A stretch of 64,000 bases of DNA from Flavobacteriaceae bacterium CP2B (GCA_001683825.1 LXTR01000071.1:124001-188000), one strand, 5' to 3'. Counted from the first letter of the stretch, positions 8,035 through 16,910 are shown. Made by a program: numbers and translations. The notes: generated by a model not told the origin, from the sequence alone.

Positions 8035-9351
8035 ATGAAATCATATACTTTATTCTTACTTGGCTTTTATGCCTCTTCCTGTATGGCCCAGCAGCCTGAC
8101 CCGGGCCGAAGGGCCCTTTGGGAGGCCACTTTTTCCCGACCCGGGGGACCTGGCCCGGGCGCCAGCATCACCCACCTGGACCAGGGCAGTCCCCTGGAAA
8201 AATCGGGATTCCTGACAGGGGATATCCTTATCAGCGTCGGCGGTACGTTCATCCGGGATGCCGAAGTTTGGAGCCAGGTATATGACGGGCTTAAATCGGG
8301 CGTCCCTGTCCCGGTGGAAGCCGTTCGTGGGGCAAGGGCCGTCAGGGCCGATGTCGTCTTTAACCCGCGGCCCAAGGAATCACATCCCACAGTGGATACT
8401 TTTTACGAGTCTGTTACCTCCACTTATGGGATTACACACCGGACCATCATTACCAAACCAAAAAGCCGGGGACGCCAGCCGGCCATTATGATCCTGGACG
8501 GTTTAAGCTGTTCGAGCATCGAAGTGTATCCGGGAAGGGATGACAATTGGGGGAAAACCCTTTCCGACATTGTTGAAAAGTCCGGCATGGTGGTCATGCG
8601 GGTTGAAAAGGCCGGCGTGGGCGACAGTGAGGGAAATTGCGGGCAGACCGATTTCTATATGGACCTCGCCGGCTATGAAGCGGCCCTTTTGAGCTTAAAG
8701 GCCAAACCCTATGTGGATCCGGCCCGGGTCGTGGTGTACGGGTCGAGCATGGGCAGTGCGCTAGCCCCGTATATAGCCAATACCTTTGATCTGGCCGGTA
8801 TTATCTCGGACGGTACATTTTACAAGACCTGGTATGAACATATGCTGGAGATTGAACGTAGGATACGGCAATTTGAAGGCGACACCGAATCGGAAATCGT
8901 GCAAAAAATGAACCGTTATTATATCCCCCTTTACTATGGGATGCTGATAGAGCAAAAAAGCTACAAAGAGGTGGTAGAACGTTATCCTGCCCTGGCTGCC
9001 TTCAACTACCACGGGGACGCGCATATGTACGGAAGGCCCATGGAATACTACCATCAGTTACAGCGCTTTGACCTGGCTGGAGCGTGGGAAAAAGTAAAAG
9101 TCCCTGTACGGATTCTGAGGGGCAGCAACGACTGGATCATGAGTGCGGAGGACAATCATATGATTATCGAGGTCCTGGAACGGCATGGCCACCAGGACCA
9201 TGAATTGCTGATTTACCCCGGGCTGGACCACTGGAATACCATCCACCGTTCCGCCAAAGATTCTTATTCAGGTAACCCCGGGCAGTGGGACGGGGCAATG
9301 GTCGATCAAATCATCCGCTGGGCCAGGGAAATGGTAGCCCTGAAAGGCTAA
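8035..9351 (+). CDS. Exported PDZ domain plus alpha/beta hydrolase
   Basis: A 438-residue protein with a signal peptide (residues 1-18, ending near SCMAQ), a PDZ domain at about residues 35-120 (GSPLEKSGFLTGDILISVGG) and an alpha/beta hydrolase domain. The nucleophile elbow is GSSMGS, the acid is probably in RGSNDWIM and the histidine in GLDHWNTIH. It probably hydrolyses an ester or peptide in the periplasm; the PDZ may bind peptide C-termini or control access. The stop codon overlaps that of the convergent glpD by three bases. A near-consensus -7 box (TACCTTTA) lies about 25 bases upstream of the start. Confidence 0.85.
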   Translation: MKSYTLFLLGFYASSCMAQQPDPGRRALWEATFSRPGGPGPGASITHLDQGSPLEKSGFLTGDILISVGGTFIRDAEVWSQVYDGLKSGVPVPVEAVRGARAVRADVVFNPRPKESHPTVDTFYESVTSTYGITHRTIITKPKSRGRQPAIMILDGLSCSSIEVYPGRDDNWGKTLSDIVEKSGMVVMRVEKAGVGDSEGNCGQTDFYMDLAGYEAALLSLKAKPYVDPARVVVYGSSMGSALAPYIANTFDLAGIISDGTFYKTWYEHMLEIERRIRQFEGDTESEIVQKMNRYYIPLYYGMLIEQKSYKEVVERYPALAAFNYHGDAHMYGRPMEYYHQLQRFDLAGAWEKVKVPVRILRGSNDWIMSAEDNHMIIEVLERHGHQDHELLIYPGLDHWNTIHRSAKDSYSGNPGQWDGAMVDQIIRWAREMVALKG

Positions 9352-11015
9352 ACACGCTCCAGGGAGAAGTGTGAGTGCGTTTCTACCTCCGCCTGTAATT
9401 GCTCCTTCCAGGCGTTGATCTGGGCCTTATCCACCTTGGTGAGGGTCCGGAATTCCTCAAGCACCGGTTCTAAATACGTACGCAAACTATCGATATCAAA
9501 ATACAGCCGCCCGGTGCGCCGGATGAAAAAGTCCATAGGGGTCTGCACCATTTCAAAACGGATCCCGAAATGCAGTTCTGCCTTGATCATGCGCACTGCC
9601 GGGTCTTTGTCCTTCAACCGGGCATAGGTCTCCAGGATGGCCTCGGTTTGTTTGCCGTAATTGGTCACCAAAAACCAGGCATCGTATTTTGTAAACCCAT
9701 CGGGGAGGATGCGCCCCTCGACCTCTTTGATATATTTTTTAACCTGTTTGTAATTTTTGAACGCATTCCCGCATAGGGGTATCTGGTCAGTGCTGCATTC
9801 CTTCAACGTGGCCTGGTGTTCTTCTTCCATCTTCCTGGCAATGCGGTTTACCACCCGTTCGGCCATTTTGCGGTAACCGGTAAGTTTCCCGCCAGCTATG
9901 CTGATCAAACCGGTATCCGAGGTGAAAATCTCATCCTTCCTTGAAAGTTCAGAAGCAGATTTTCCTTCTTCGTGTATCAGCGGTCGCAGCCCTGCCCATG
10001 ACGACTCTATGTCTTCCATCCCCAGTTCAATTTTGGGAAACATATTGTTCACCGCCGAAATCAGATAGATAGCGTCGGCCAGGTCTGTGGTTACCTTGTC
10101 CTTGTCCTGGTTGTAGTTCGTATCGGTAGTTCCCACATAGGTGACCTTTCCCCTGGGGATCGCAAAAATCATGCGTCCATCCGGGACATCAAAGTATACC
10201 GACTGTTTTACCGGTAGCTTTTTATGTGGGAAAACCAAATGCACGCCTTTGGTGAGGTGCAGGCGCTTTCCTTTATTTGAATTATTGGTGCTGCGCAACT
10301 CATCTACCCAGGGCCCGGCAGCATTGATAACATATCGGGAGGACACGGAAAACTGCTTGCCCGAAACCATGTCTTTTACCTTAACACCGGCCACCATATC
10401 CCTTTGGTAGAGGAAATCGGTTACCTCGGCGTAATTAAGCGCACGGGCGCCAAATTGCAGGCTGGTCTTTATATTCTCAATGGTCAGGCGTGCGTCGTCC
10501 GTACGGTATTCCGCATAATAGCCGGCACCTTTAAGGATCTTCTTGGGCAGGAGTGGTTCCAGGGCCAGCGCTTCTTTTTTTTCCAGCATTTTCCTCTTGT
10601 CATCCCCACTTACCTGGGCGAGGATATCATACACCTTTAAGCCAATAGAAGTGAGCCATTTGCCATAGGAACCGTTTTCTATGAGCGGTAACAGCATTTT
10701 CTCCGGCAAAACCAGGTGGGGTGCCAATTTATGGACAATGGCCCTTTCCGAACCCACCTCCTTCACCAGCCAGAAGTCAAACTGTTTCAGGTAACGCAGT
10801 CCGCCGTGTATGAGTTTGGTAGACTTGCTACTGGTCCCGGAGGCAAAATCACCTTTTTCAAACAGGGCAACCTTAAGGCCCCTGGAAGCGGCGTCTAGGG
10901 CAATGCCCCCTCCGGTAATCCCGCCACCGATGACCACCAGGTCATAGGTTTCCTTGCCAAAGGTGTTTAGGAGTTCCTGCCTGTCCAGGCTGGAAAATGG
11001 AATGTTCTTTTTCAT
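9348..11015 (-). CDS. glpD: FAD-dependent glycerol-3-phosphate dehydrogenase
   Basis: Membrane-associated flavoenzyme oxidising glycerol 3-phosphate to dihydroxyacetone phosphate and passing electrons to quinones. The FAD-binding GGGITGGG is at residues 30-37, followed by the GlpA/GlpD signature (SSKSTKLIHGGLRYL) and a C-terminal DAO_C domain. I start at the ATG at 11015; an in-frame ATG at 11042 would add nine basic residues. Glycerol kinase and a facilitator are not in the window. The 5' region (11016-11214) has no recognisable gene. Confidence 0.93.
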   Translation of the reverse strand: MKKNIPFSSLDRQELLNTFGKETYDLVVIGGGITGGGIALDAASRGLKVALFEKGDFASGTSSKSTKLIHGGLRYLKQFDFWLVKEVGSERAIVHKLAPHLVLPEKMLLPLIENGSYGKWLTSIGLKVYDILAQVSGDDKRKMLEKKEALALEPLLPKKILKGAGYYAEYRTDDARLTIENIKTSLQFGARALNYAEVTDFLYQRDMVAGVKVKDMVSGKQFSVSSRYVINAAGPWVDELRSTNNSNKGKRLHLTKGVHLVFPHKKLPVKQSVYFDVPDGRMIFAIPRGKVTYVGTTDTNYNQDKDKVTTDLADAIYLISAVNNMFPKIELGMEDIESSWAGLRPLIHEEGKSASELSRKDEIFTSDTGLISIAGGKLTGYRKMAERVVNRIARKMEEEHQATLKECSTDQIPLCGNAFKNYKQVKKYIKEVEGRILPDGFTKYDAWFLVTNYGKQTEAILETYARLKDKDPAVRMIKAELHFGIRFEMVQTPMDFFIRRTGRLYFDIDSLRTYLEPVLEEFRTLTKVDKAQINAWKEQLQAEVETHSHFSLERV

Positions 11016-11214
11016 AGTATGGCGTTTTCTTTTTGGATGCACCCCGGGCCGTAAAGCGGCCCCGTTTTACAAGCTTCTCAAAGTTAAGGCTTTACAGGCG
11101 TATGGCAAATTTCGCATATGATGCTTTTGTTATCAATCGGGATGTGTTTGACTATTTCATGTCTCGGCCAGATCCGGGGCCATAGGAAAGATGCAGTCCC
11201 GGGGCTTCCTGGGC

Positions 11215-11523
11215 CTACCGGTTAAACTCATACTCCCGTTCAACCCGGCAAATCCGTACCTTGTACCAGCTATACCAGGCCTTCCTGCCAGATTCCTGTG
11301 CCATCAAATGGTCTGTTTGGGCTTTCCAGTTGGCAATCGCTTCCGGGCTTTCCCAGTAACTGACGCTGATCCCAAGCCCATCCCTGGCACTTTCAAAACC
11401 CAGGTACCCGGGTTGGCGCCTGGCTAGTTCCTCCATCTTTTCGGCCATTTCGGCATAACCGAAATCCCCCTCTGTGCGGGTGTTGGTGAAAATTACAGCG
11501 TAATAGGGTTTTGTAAGGTGCAT
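11215..11523 (-). CDS. Antibiotic biosynthesis monooxygenase (ABM) domain protein
   Basis: A 102-residue ferredoxin-like ABM-fold protein (YYAVIFTNTRTEGDFGYAEM, QPGYLGFESARDG, ISVSYWESPEAIANW). The family includes small dimeric oxygenases and many proteins of unknown role. Length and motif order are typical. It is followed on the same strand by no gene before glpD; cotranscription with the upstream small gene (51-base gap) is possible. Confidence 0.85.
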   Translation of the reverse strand: MHLTKPYYAVIFTNTRTEGDFGYAEMAEKMEELARRQPGYLGFESARDGLGISVSYWESPEAIANWKAQTDHLMAQESGRKAWYSWYKVRICRVEREYEFNR

Positions 11524-11574
11524 AGGGTTTAAATTATCATGCCCATTCCGTCCCGGGCTAAGCGACCGTGTTGG

Positions 11575-11931
11575 CTATTCAATGTAATCCCGTTCCAGGA
11601 AATAATTCACAATGGCCTCCTTCATCAAAACAGACTGTTCCCCTGCCTTCAGGGGCGGTAATTCGTCCTTAAGCCGGTAATGCGGCCAACCGTCCTCGTC
11701 TACGTAATCAAAGGTGTAATACCCATAAGGTTCCAATAAACGGCAGATGGCAATATGCATCAGGTTGATCTTTTCATCCTTTTTATAGGTCCGGTGGTAC
11801 TGTCCCAACTCCTGTACCCCTACCAGGTAGATGATGGCATCCAGTTCCAGTAAATCCCCATCGGCAAACTGGGCCGATAATCTGGCGACCAGCACCTCCC
11901 AGCGTTCCCGTAATTTTATATCACCCACCAT
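11575..11931 (-). CDS. Conserved hypothetical protein
   Basis: A 118-residue soluble acidic protein that I recognise only as a small hypothetical of flavobacterial type. It has a predicted helical core (WEVLVARLSAQF, LMHIAICRLLEPYGYYTF) and no signal peptide, membrane segment or catalytic motif. It is divergent from cvpA, with start regions about 120 bases apart, and lies just upstream of the ABM gene. No function is assigned. Confidence 0.7.
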   Translation of the reverse strand: MVGDIKLRERWEVLVARLSAQFADGDLLELDAIIYLVGVQELGQYHRTYKKDEKINLMHIAICRLLEPYGYYTFDYVDEDGWPHYRLKDELPPLKAGEQSVLMKEAIVNYFLERDYIE

Positions 11932-12034
11932 ATCATATGGCTATTATACATTTCTCAATAACGGCTAAAGCACCGGGCATCCAACGCTTTGGCGGTATGG
12001 GGCCCGGGCTGTGCAAAGGTACAAATCTAAGTGC

Positions 12035-12042
12035 TATCTTTG
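12035..12042 (+). promoter_or_regulatory. -7 promoter element for the CvpA gene
   Basis: TATCTTTG matches the Bacteroidetes -7 consensus TAnnTTTG and lies 13 bases before the ATG at 12056, which supports that start over the upstream one at 12011. No good TTTG is seen at the -33 position. Confidence 0.5.
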
Positions 12043-12055
12043 CCAAAACACCGGG

Positions 12056-12652
12056 ATGGCATTTTTGGATATCATATTGGGCCTGCTCCTGCTTTGGGGG
12101 CTTTTCAGGGGTCTCAAAAACGGACTCCTCATTGAACTGGCTTCTATAGCCGCCCTGGTCGCCGGGCTTTATGGCGCTTTCCATTTTTCCTATATCGCGG
12201 CCGATTACCTGTCTGAACACTGGGCCTGGGACGATGCGTACGTGCACCTGATAGCATTCCTCTTTACCTTTATCCTGATTGTCATCCTCGTGAACCTGCT
12301 GGCTAAAATACTGACAAAAATCGTGGACATTGTCATGCTCGGGCTGCTGAATAAAATAGCGGGGGGCTTCTTTGGCATCCTGAAGGTCGCCGTGATCCTT
12401 GGGGCCTTCCTGGTATTTTTTGACCGTGTGAACGCGTCCTTTGAATTCCTGGGGGAAGACACCAAAAAAGAGTCGGTGCTCTACACCCCCCTGCGGGACA
12501 TAGGCGCCTTGGTATTCAGCAAGGTTTTCCGGCCGACGGTCCCAAAAGACGAAGAAGGGGAGACCCCCCCCTATATAACAGCGCTGCCATACCATGACCA
12601 TGTGAAAAACAAGGCCCTTTCGGGCTGGATTGCCCGGGCAGCAAGCCTTTGA
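12056..12652 (+). CDS. CvpA family membrane protein
   Basis: A 198-residue inner-membrane protein with four hydrophobic helices (FLDIILGLLLLWG, LASIAALVAGLYG, LIAFLFTFILIVILV, FFGILKVAVILGAF) matching the CvpA/colicin V production family, and a polar C-terminal tail. The GLFRGLKNGLLIE segment is a family hallmark. The role is uncertain; homologues affect biofilm formation, envelope stress and colicin V export. The start at 12056 is preferred because a -7 box lies just upstream. Confidence 0.85.
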   Translation: MAFLDIILGLLLLWGLFRGLKNGLLIELASIAALVAGLYGAFHFSYIAADYLSEHWAWDDAYVHLIAFLFTFILIVILVNLLAKILTKIVDIVMLGLLNKIAGGFFGILKVAVILGAFLVFFDRVNASFEFLGEDTKKESVLYTPLRDIGALVFSKVFRPTVPKDEEGETPPYITALPYHDHVKNKALSGWIARAASL

Positions 12653-12825
12653 GATAGGGTTCGGATATCATCGTCCAGATGTGGTATTTCATCGAATAAA
12701 TCGAACATATCAGGGTAATACCCGGAATATTAAGTAATATTATCCCCCCGGTCATTCCTGTTAAAGATCGGCATTGTTTCCCCAAAAACGACCACCACTT
12801 AGCCTTCATGCAAAGAGAACACTGC

Positions 12826-13302
12826 ATGAAACGGCAATTTTACTATTTACTGGCAGGCATATGCCTGTTGGCCGCAACCTCCTGTAGCAAGGAAGTTTTG
12901 GACAACGGCCCCCTGCCCTCTGCAGACAACCACCCGGCCATGGAACAGGAATTGCTTGGGCTGGTCAATTCGCACCGGCTGTCGCTGGGATATGCCCCCC
13001 TGGAGTTCAGTGCGGTGGCCTATGAATATGCCAACCAACATACAGATTACATGATCGCCAAGGGCAGCCTGAGCCATGATAATTTTAGCGCCAGGGCTTC
13101 CGGTATCAGCAAGGAAGTAAATGCTGAATATGTAGCCGAGAATGTGGCCCGGGACTACAGCCAGGCCATGCAAGCCTTTGAAAGCTGGTTGGATAGCCCC
13201 AGCCACCGTAAGACGGTAGAAGGTGATTTTTCCCATACCGCGGTAAGCGTCAAACAAGATCCTTCTGGCAATTTCTACTACACCCAACTCTTCTTCCGCT
13301 AA
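12826..13302 (+). CDS. CAP-domain (SCP/PR1-like) lipoprotein
   Basis: A 158-residue protein with a lipoprotein signal (hydrophobic LLAGICLLAATSC, lipobox cysteine about residue 20) and a CAP domain filling the rest: LVNSHRLSLGYAPLEF, SLSHDNFSARA, YVAENVARDY and SPSHRKTVEGDF. Bacterial single-domain CAP proteins are extracytoplasmic and of unclear activity. The start is the ATG at 12826, directly before the basic MKR; the ATG at 12808 would add six residues. Confidence 0.85.
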   Translation: MKRQFYYLLAGICLLAATSCSKEVLDNGPLPSADNHPAMEQELLGLVNSHRLSLGYAPLEFSAVAYEYANQHTDYMIAKGSLSHDNFSARASGISKEVNAEYVAENVARDYSQAMQAFESWLDSPSHRKTVEGDFSHTAVSVKQDPSGNFYYTQLFFR

Positions 13303-13327
13303 TCCTTATAATACCAGTTAGATTTCG

Positions 13328-13335
13328 TATTTTTG
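13328..13335 (+). promoter_or_regulatory. Candidate -7 element inside a small palindrome
   Basis: TATTTTTG matches TAnnTTTG and overlaps an inverted repeat (CGTAT, five-base spacer, ATACG). It lies about 110 bases before the dioxygenase ATG, which would give a leader of about 100 nt. No convincing -33 box is seen. Confidence 0.35.
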
Positions 13336-13443
13336 ATACGGCCGTTTACGGCTCCTTTTTACCGTATGGCATGCCCTTATGCCTTGCAGCAAACGGGAGG
13401 TCAACAGGCCAAGGCGAAACTAACCTGATGATAACAAGGCAGC

Positions 13444-13983
13444 ATGCGTATTTTACCCCCTTTTAACCTCCTACAATGGATCGAAGCGAACCGGGATAGC
13501 CTCAAGCCCCCCGTGGGCAACAGGAACCTTTACAAGGATGCCGAAGACTATATCGTAATGGTGGTTGCCGGGCCCAATGCCAGGAAAGACTATCACTATA
13601 ATGAAACGGAAGAACTCTTTTACCAGATAGAGGGGACGATAGAAGTTCATATACAGGAAGAAGGGCGTAAAAAGACCATGAAACTGGGGCCTGGCGACAT
13701 GTACCTGCACCCTGCGAAAGTCCCTCATTCCCCGGTAAGGCACGAGGGGTCTATTGGCCTTGTAGTGGAAAGGAAGCGGGCCGACATGGATGTAAAAGAC
13801 GGGCTGCTGTGGTTCTGCGACAACTGCAACCACAAGCTTTACGAGGTGTACTTTACCCTGGAGGACATTGAAAAGGATTTCCTTAAGCACTTTGAGGAAT
13901 TTTATGGCTCCGAATCGCTAAGGACCTGCAGCAATTGCGGGACGGTCATGGCGGCCGATAAGCGGTTCGTCGCGCAGGAATAA
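13444..13983 (+). CDS. nbaC: 3-hydroxyanthranilate 3,4-dioxygenase
   Basis: Cytosolic cupin that opens the ring of 3-hydroxyanthranilate in tryptophan (kynurenine) degradation or NAD synthesis. Iron ligands are H51, E57 and H95; the bacterial rubredoxin-like metal site is present as CDNC (125-128) and CSNC (162-165). The length of 179 residues is typical. The other kynurenine genes are not in the window, but the aldehyde dehydrogenase downstream could act in the same or a related amino-acid breakdown route. The 318 bases between them contain no gene. Confidence 0.93.
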   Translation: MRILPPFNLLQWIEANRDSLKPPVGNRNLYKDAEDYIVMVVAGPNARKDYHYNETEELFYQIEGTIEVHIQEEGRKKTMKLGPGDMYLHPAKVPHSPVRHEGSIGLVVERKRADMDVKDGLLWFCDNCNHKLYEVYFTLEDIEKDFLKHFEEFYGSESLRTCSNCGTVMAADKRFVAQE

Positions 13984-14256
13984 AGGTTCCGGGGGTACCA
14001 TACCCACCTATATACAGCTACCCCTGCTTTCTGAAAACCCATGGCAGAGGGTGAGATGCCCTCACAGCCTGCCATGGCCGGGGATGCCCGCGCCCTGCCA
14101 GCGCAAGGAAAGGGGTATTTGGGGGAGCCCCCTGAGGCTTATTCCACGCCATCGGGTGAACCCCTGTGGCCTGCCCGGGGTCCGGGCCATACAGATGCGT
14201 CTGTCCTTACGGCCAATATAATCGTGTTCCCGCTGTGGAAGACGCCTGATAATTTG

Positions 14257-14264
14257 TAGATTTG
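14257..14264 (+). promoter_or_regulatory. -7 promoter element for the aldehyde dehydrogenase
   Basis: TAGATTTG matches TAnnTTTG and lies 37 bases before the ATG, giving a short leader. The -33 box is not evident. This makes a transcript separate from the dioxygenase likely. Confidence 0.45.
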
Positions 14265-14301
14265 CGGAAAATATAACAATCTGAATTAAAAAAGTTATAA
14301 A

Positions 14302-15855
14302 ATGGCTGTAGCAATTGCTGATACCGGTATACAAAAGGCCCTGGATCAACTGGGCATCAAAGACATCAACAACGGGACTTCAACAGGTTCCGATTCTTTC
14401 GGTTCCGGAGAACCCATCCCCTCTTATTCCCCCGTGGACGGTGCGCTTATCGCCAAGGTAAAAAGCACTACGCGCGAAGATTACGATCGGGCGGTATCGG
14501 CAGCAGCCAAAGCCTTTACGGTATGGCGCAAGAAGCCAGCGCCACAGCGCGGCGAAATAGTACGGCAGTTTGGGAATAAGCTTCGCGAGTTGAAGGAACC
14601 ACTCGGGAAACTCGTGTCCTACGAAATGGGGAAATCTTACCAGGAAGGGCTGGGGGAAGTTCAGGAAATGATCGATATATGCGACTTTGCCGTGGGGCTT
14701 TCCCGTCAGTTACACGGTCTTACCATGCATTCCGAAAGGCCCGGGCATCGGATGTACGAACAGTACCACCCCCTGGGGATTGTGGGGATTATATCTGCCT
14801 TTAATTTCCCGGTGGCAGTGTGGTCATGGAATACCGCCCTGGCATGGGTTTGCGGAGATGTCACTGTTTGGAAGCCTTCCGAAAAGACCCCTTTATGCGG
14901 CATAGCCTGCCAGAAGATCGCGGCAGAGGTTTTTAAGGCCAACGGCTTGCCTGAAGGTATTTCGTGCCTGATCAATGGGGACTACAAGGTCGGTGAATTT
15001 ATGTCGCATGACCAGCGCATTCCCCTGGTTTCTGCCACGGGATCCATCCGTATGGGTAAAATTGTCGCCCAGGCAGTAGCGGCACGCCTTGGCAAATCCC
15101 TGTTGGAACTGGGCGGCAACAACGCCATAATCGTGACCCCTGATGCCGATATCAAAATGACGGTAATCGGTGCCGTATTCGGTGCCGTGGGTACTGCGGG
15201 ACAACGCTGTACGTCTACCCGGAGGCTGATCATTCATGAAGACGTCTATGAGACTGTAAAAAACGCCCTGGTGGAGGCCTATGGGCAACTGCGCATAGGA
15301 AATCCGTTGGACGAGAACAACCACGTAGGCCCGCTTATTGACAAACAGGCGGTAGCCCTTTATGAAAAGGCCCTGGAAAAGGTGGTCCGCGAAGGCGGCA
15401 AACTCCTGGTGGAAGGAGGGGTCCTTTCGGGAAGCGGGTATGAAAGTGGCTGTTACGTAAAACCGGCCATCGCCGAAGCCAAACCCCGGTTCGAGATAGT
15501 ACAGGAAGAAACTTTTGCCCCCATTCTTTACCTGTTAAAATACAGTGGCCCTGTAGAAAATGCCATTGCCATACAGAATGGGGTGGTACAGGGGCTATCT
15601 TCTGCCATCATGACCAACAACCTGAGGGAAGCAGAGGCGTTCTTGTCAGTAGCCGGCAGTGATTGTGGTATCGCGAATATCAACATTGGGACCTCCGGGG
15701 CCGAGATCGGCGGAGCCTTTGGTGGCGAAAAAGAAACCGGGGGAGGCCGTGAATCGGGCTCTGATGCCTGGAAGGTGTATATGAGGCGGCAAACCAACAC
15801 CATCAACTACACCACCGAGTTACCCCTGGCGCAAGGGATCAAGTTTGAATTGTAA
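14302..15855 (+). CDS. Aldehyde dehydrogenase, antiquitin (ALDH7) type
   Basis: A 517-residue NAD-dependent aldehyde dehydrogenase close to ALDH7A1, alpha-aminoadipic semialdehyde dehydrogenase of lysine catabolism. The catalytic cysteine is C303 (GQRCTSTRR), the general base E269 (LLELGGNNAII), and the ALDH7-type segments NFPVAVWSWN and GGAFGGEKETGGGRESGSD are present. It is probably cytosolic and acts on semialdehydes. No lysine-catabolic partner lies next to it. Confidence 0.9.
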   Translation: MAVAIADTGIQKALDQLGIKDINNGTSTGSDSFGSGEPIPSYSPVDGALIAKVKSTTREDYDRAVSAAAKAFTVWRKKPAPQRGEIVRQFGNKLRELKEPLGKLVSYEMGKSYQEGLGEVQEMIDICDFAVGLSRQLHGLTMHSERPGHRMYEQYHPLGIVGIISAFNFPVAVWSWNTALAWVCGDVTVWKPSEKTPLCGIACQKIAAEVFKANGLPEGISCLINGDYKVGEFMSHDQRIPLVSATGSIRMGKIVAQAVAARLGKSLLELGGNNAIIVTPDADIKMTVIGAVFGAVGTAGQRCTSTRRLIIHEDVYETVKNALVEAYGQLRIGNPLDENNHVGPLIDKQAVALYEKALEKVVREGGKLLVEGGVLSGSGYESGCYVKPAIAEAKPRFEIVQEETFAPILYLLKYSGPVENAIAIQNGVVQGLSSAIMTNNLREAEAFLSVAGSDCGIANINIGTSGAEIGGAFGGEKETGGGRESGSDAWKVYMRRQTNTINYTTELPLAQGIKFEL

Positions 15856-15856
15856 T

Positions 15857-15922
15857 AAAAAAACCGCCCACCCTTTTGGCTCCTTCATCCACCGGATGGG
15901 GACTGGCCCATAGGGTGGGCGG
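15857..15922 (-). terminator. Orphan minus-strand terminator with T/G-rich leader
   Basis: Arms 15864-15874 and 15912-15922 form an 11-bp stem, with a smaller internal hairpin (CATCC/GGATG). On the minus strand the stem is followed by seven Ts (15863-15857). RNA entering it reads GAGTTAGTTAGTTTGG (about 15928-15943). Both flanking protein genes are on the plus strand, so it has no obvious client on the minus strand. Confidence 0.6.
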
Positions 15923-16264
15923 CATATCCAAACTAACTAACTCAAATATTCATCTTTCACAGGGCAAACGGGCATATTAGGCCTTGTCCCGCCCCGTTAT
16001 TCCTGGGAATTTCCTTTCACCCCCCGCTGCGCTCGTTTCCCCGGTACTCCAACTGCCACTGAGCAGGTTCTGTAAGCCCAGGAGCACTACCATGCATATA
16101 AAATCCAGGAAATCCCTGATACGCTTTTTCATGGGGAGGCGGTTTTTTGGAAACTGCCTAATAAATATACCAAAGTATCCCACAAAATCCAGCAATATTA
16201 TATTAATGGCAGGCCAGACTGTATACTTGCCCCACAATCCTGTATGACAGGAAAGCCAGGGGCC

Positions 16265-16304
16265 AAAAAAAACCCGTTGCCAGCGGACATTTCCCGGCAA
16301 CGGG
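16265..16304 (-). terminator. Second orphan minus-strand terminator
   Basis: A perfect 9-bp stem (16273-16281 with 16296-16304) around a 14-base loop is followed on the minus strand by eight Ts (16272-16265). The RNA entering it contains TTAGTTTAGTTTGG (about 16318-16331), similar to the leader of the terminator at 15857-15922. No minus-strand gene lies upstream of it. Confidence 0.6.
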
Positions 16305-16640
16305 GTGGTTCAAACAAACCAAACTAAACTAATAGAGAGCTTAAAGGTGTGGGAAAAAGCAAACCCTGTTCTCAATGCCAGATCCTCGTTGGGAGAAAAC
16401 AAGGCTGTTTTGATTTTCCCTGCACGAATATCACGTATTCTGTCCGTCCCTGGCTTTATATTTTTGCCAATGGTCCTAAAAATTGTATAAGCGGTATCTT
16501 TTTTGGCATAATCCGCCTTTGGCAAACCCCATCTCTCCGCTGTCTAAATGCTCACAGCCCGTTTACTCCCGCGGGGAATAACTGAAAAATTGGGAAATTT
16601 TTAATACATTGTAGGGGGTAACCACCAAATTCGGCCAAGT

Positions 16641-16910
16641 ATGTCTCGCAATACCACGAACCTGCTGGGAATCCTCATCGCCATTGTCGCAGGCAGTTAT
16701 TTATTTTTTGCTTATTGCAGCAGTTGCGGTTTGGAAGGGCCTACCGGCTTTCCGACCGATGCAGGAAATATGCAGGTACAGCGCCTTGAGCTCCCTTCGG
16801 CTGATTATTTCGACCAAACTGACCCTGGCCAAGCCATACCCAAGCATCGACCGGAGCGGCAAGAAATGCCTGAAAGACTGGCAGACACTCTCTATGTAAA
16901 CCATCCTTAA
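16641..16910 (+). CDS. Small single-pass membrane protein
   Basis: An 89-residue protein with one N-terminal transmembrane helix (LLGILIAIVAGSYLFF) followed by cysteines (YCSSCG) and a polar, probably periplasmic tail. The N-terminus resembles that of flavobacterial OmpA-family proteins encoded next to helix-hairpin-helix proteins, but the OmpA domain is absent here. It may be a shortened relative or simply a small membrane protein. It lies 11 bases before the next gene, so the two are probably cotranscribed. Confidence 0.6.
   Translation: MSRNTTNLLGILIAIVAGSYLFFAYCSSCGLEGPTGFPTDAGNMQVQRLELPSADYFDQTDPGQAIPKHRPERQEMPERLADTLYVNHP

Larger units (their letters stand above)
15856..16640. other. 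785-base region without a protein gene
   Basis: Between the aldehyde dehydrogenase and the small membrane protein I see no credible coding region: short open frames lack family resemblance and are broken up. It holds two minus-strand terminators (15857-15922 and 16265-16304) about 400 bases apart, each with an upstream T/G-rich stretch. That fits two small minus-strand RNAs. Promoters for them are not clear. Confidence 0.5.

Noticed and set aside
14041-14259. 72-codon frame before the aldehyde dehydrogenase
   Set aside because: No signal, motif or ribosome site; composition is like random GC-rich sequence and it runs into the promoter region.
15856-16640. tRNA or rRNA in the long gene-free region
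   Set aside because: No cloverleaf, T-loop (GGTTCRA-like) or rRNA sequence could be found by eye on either strand.
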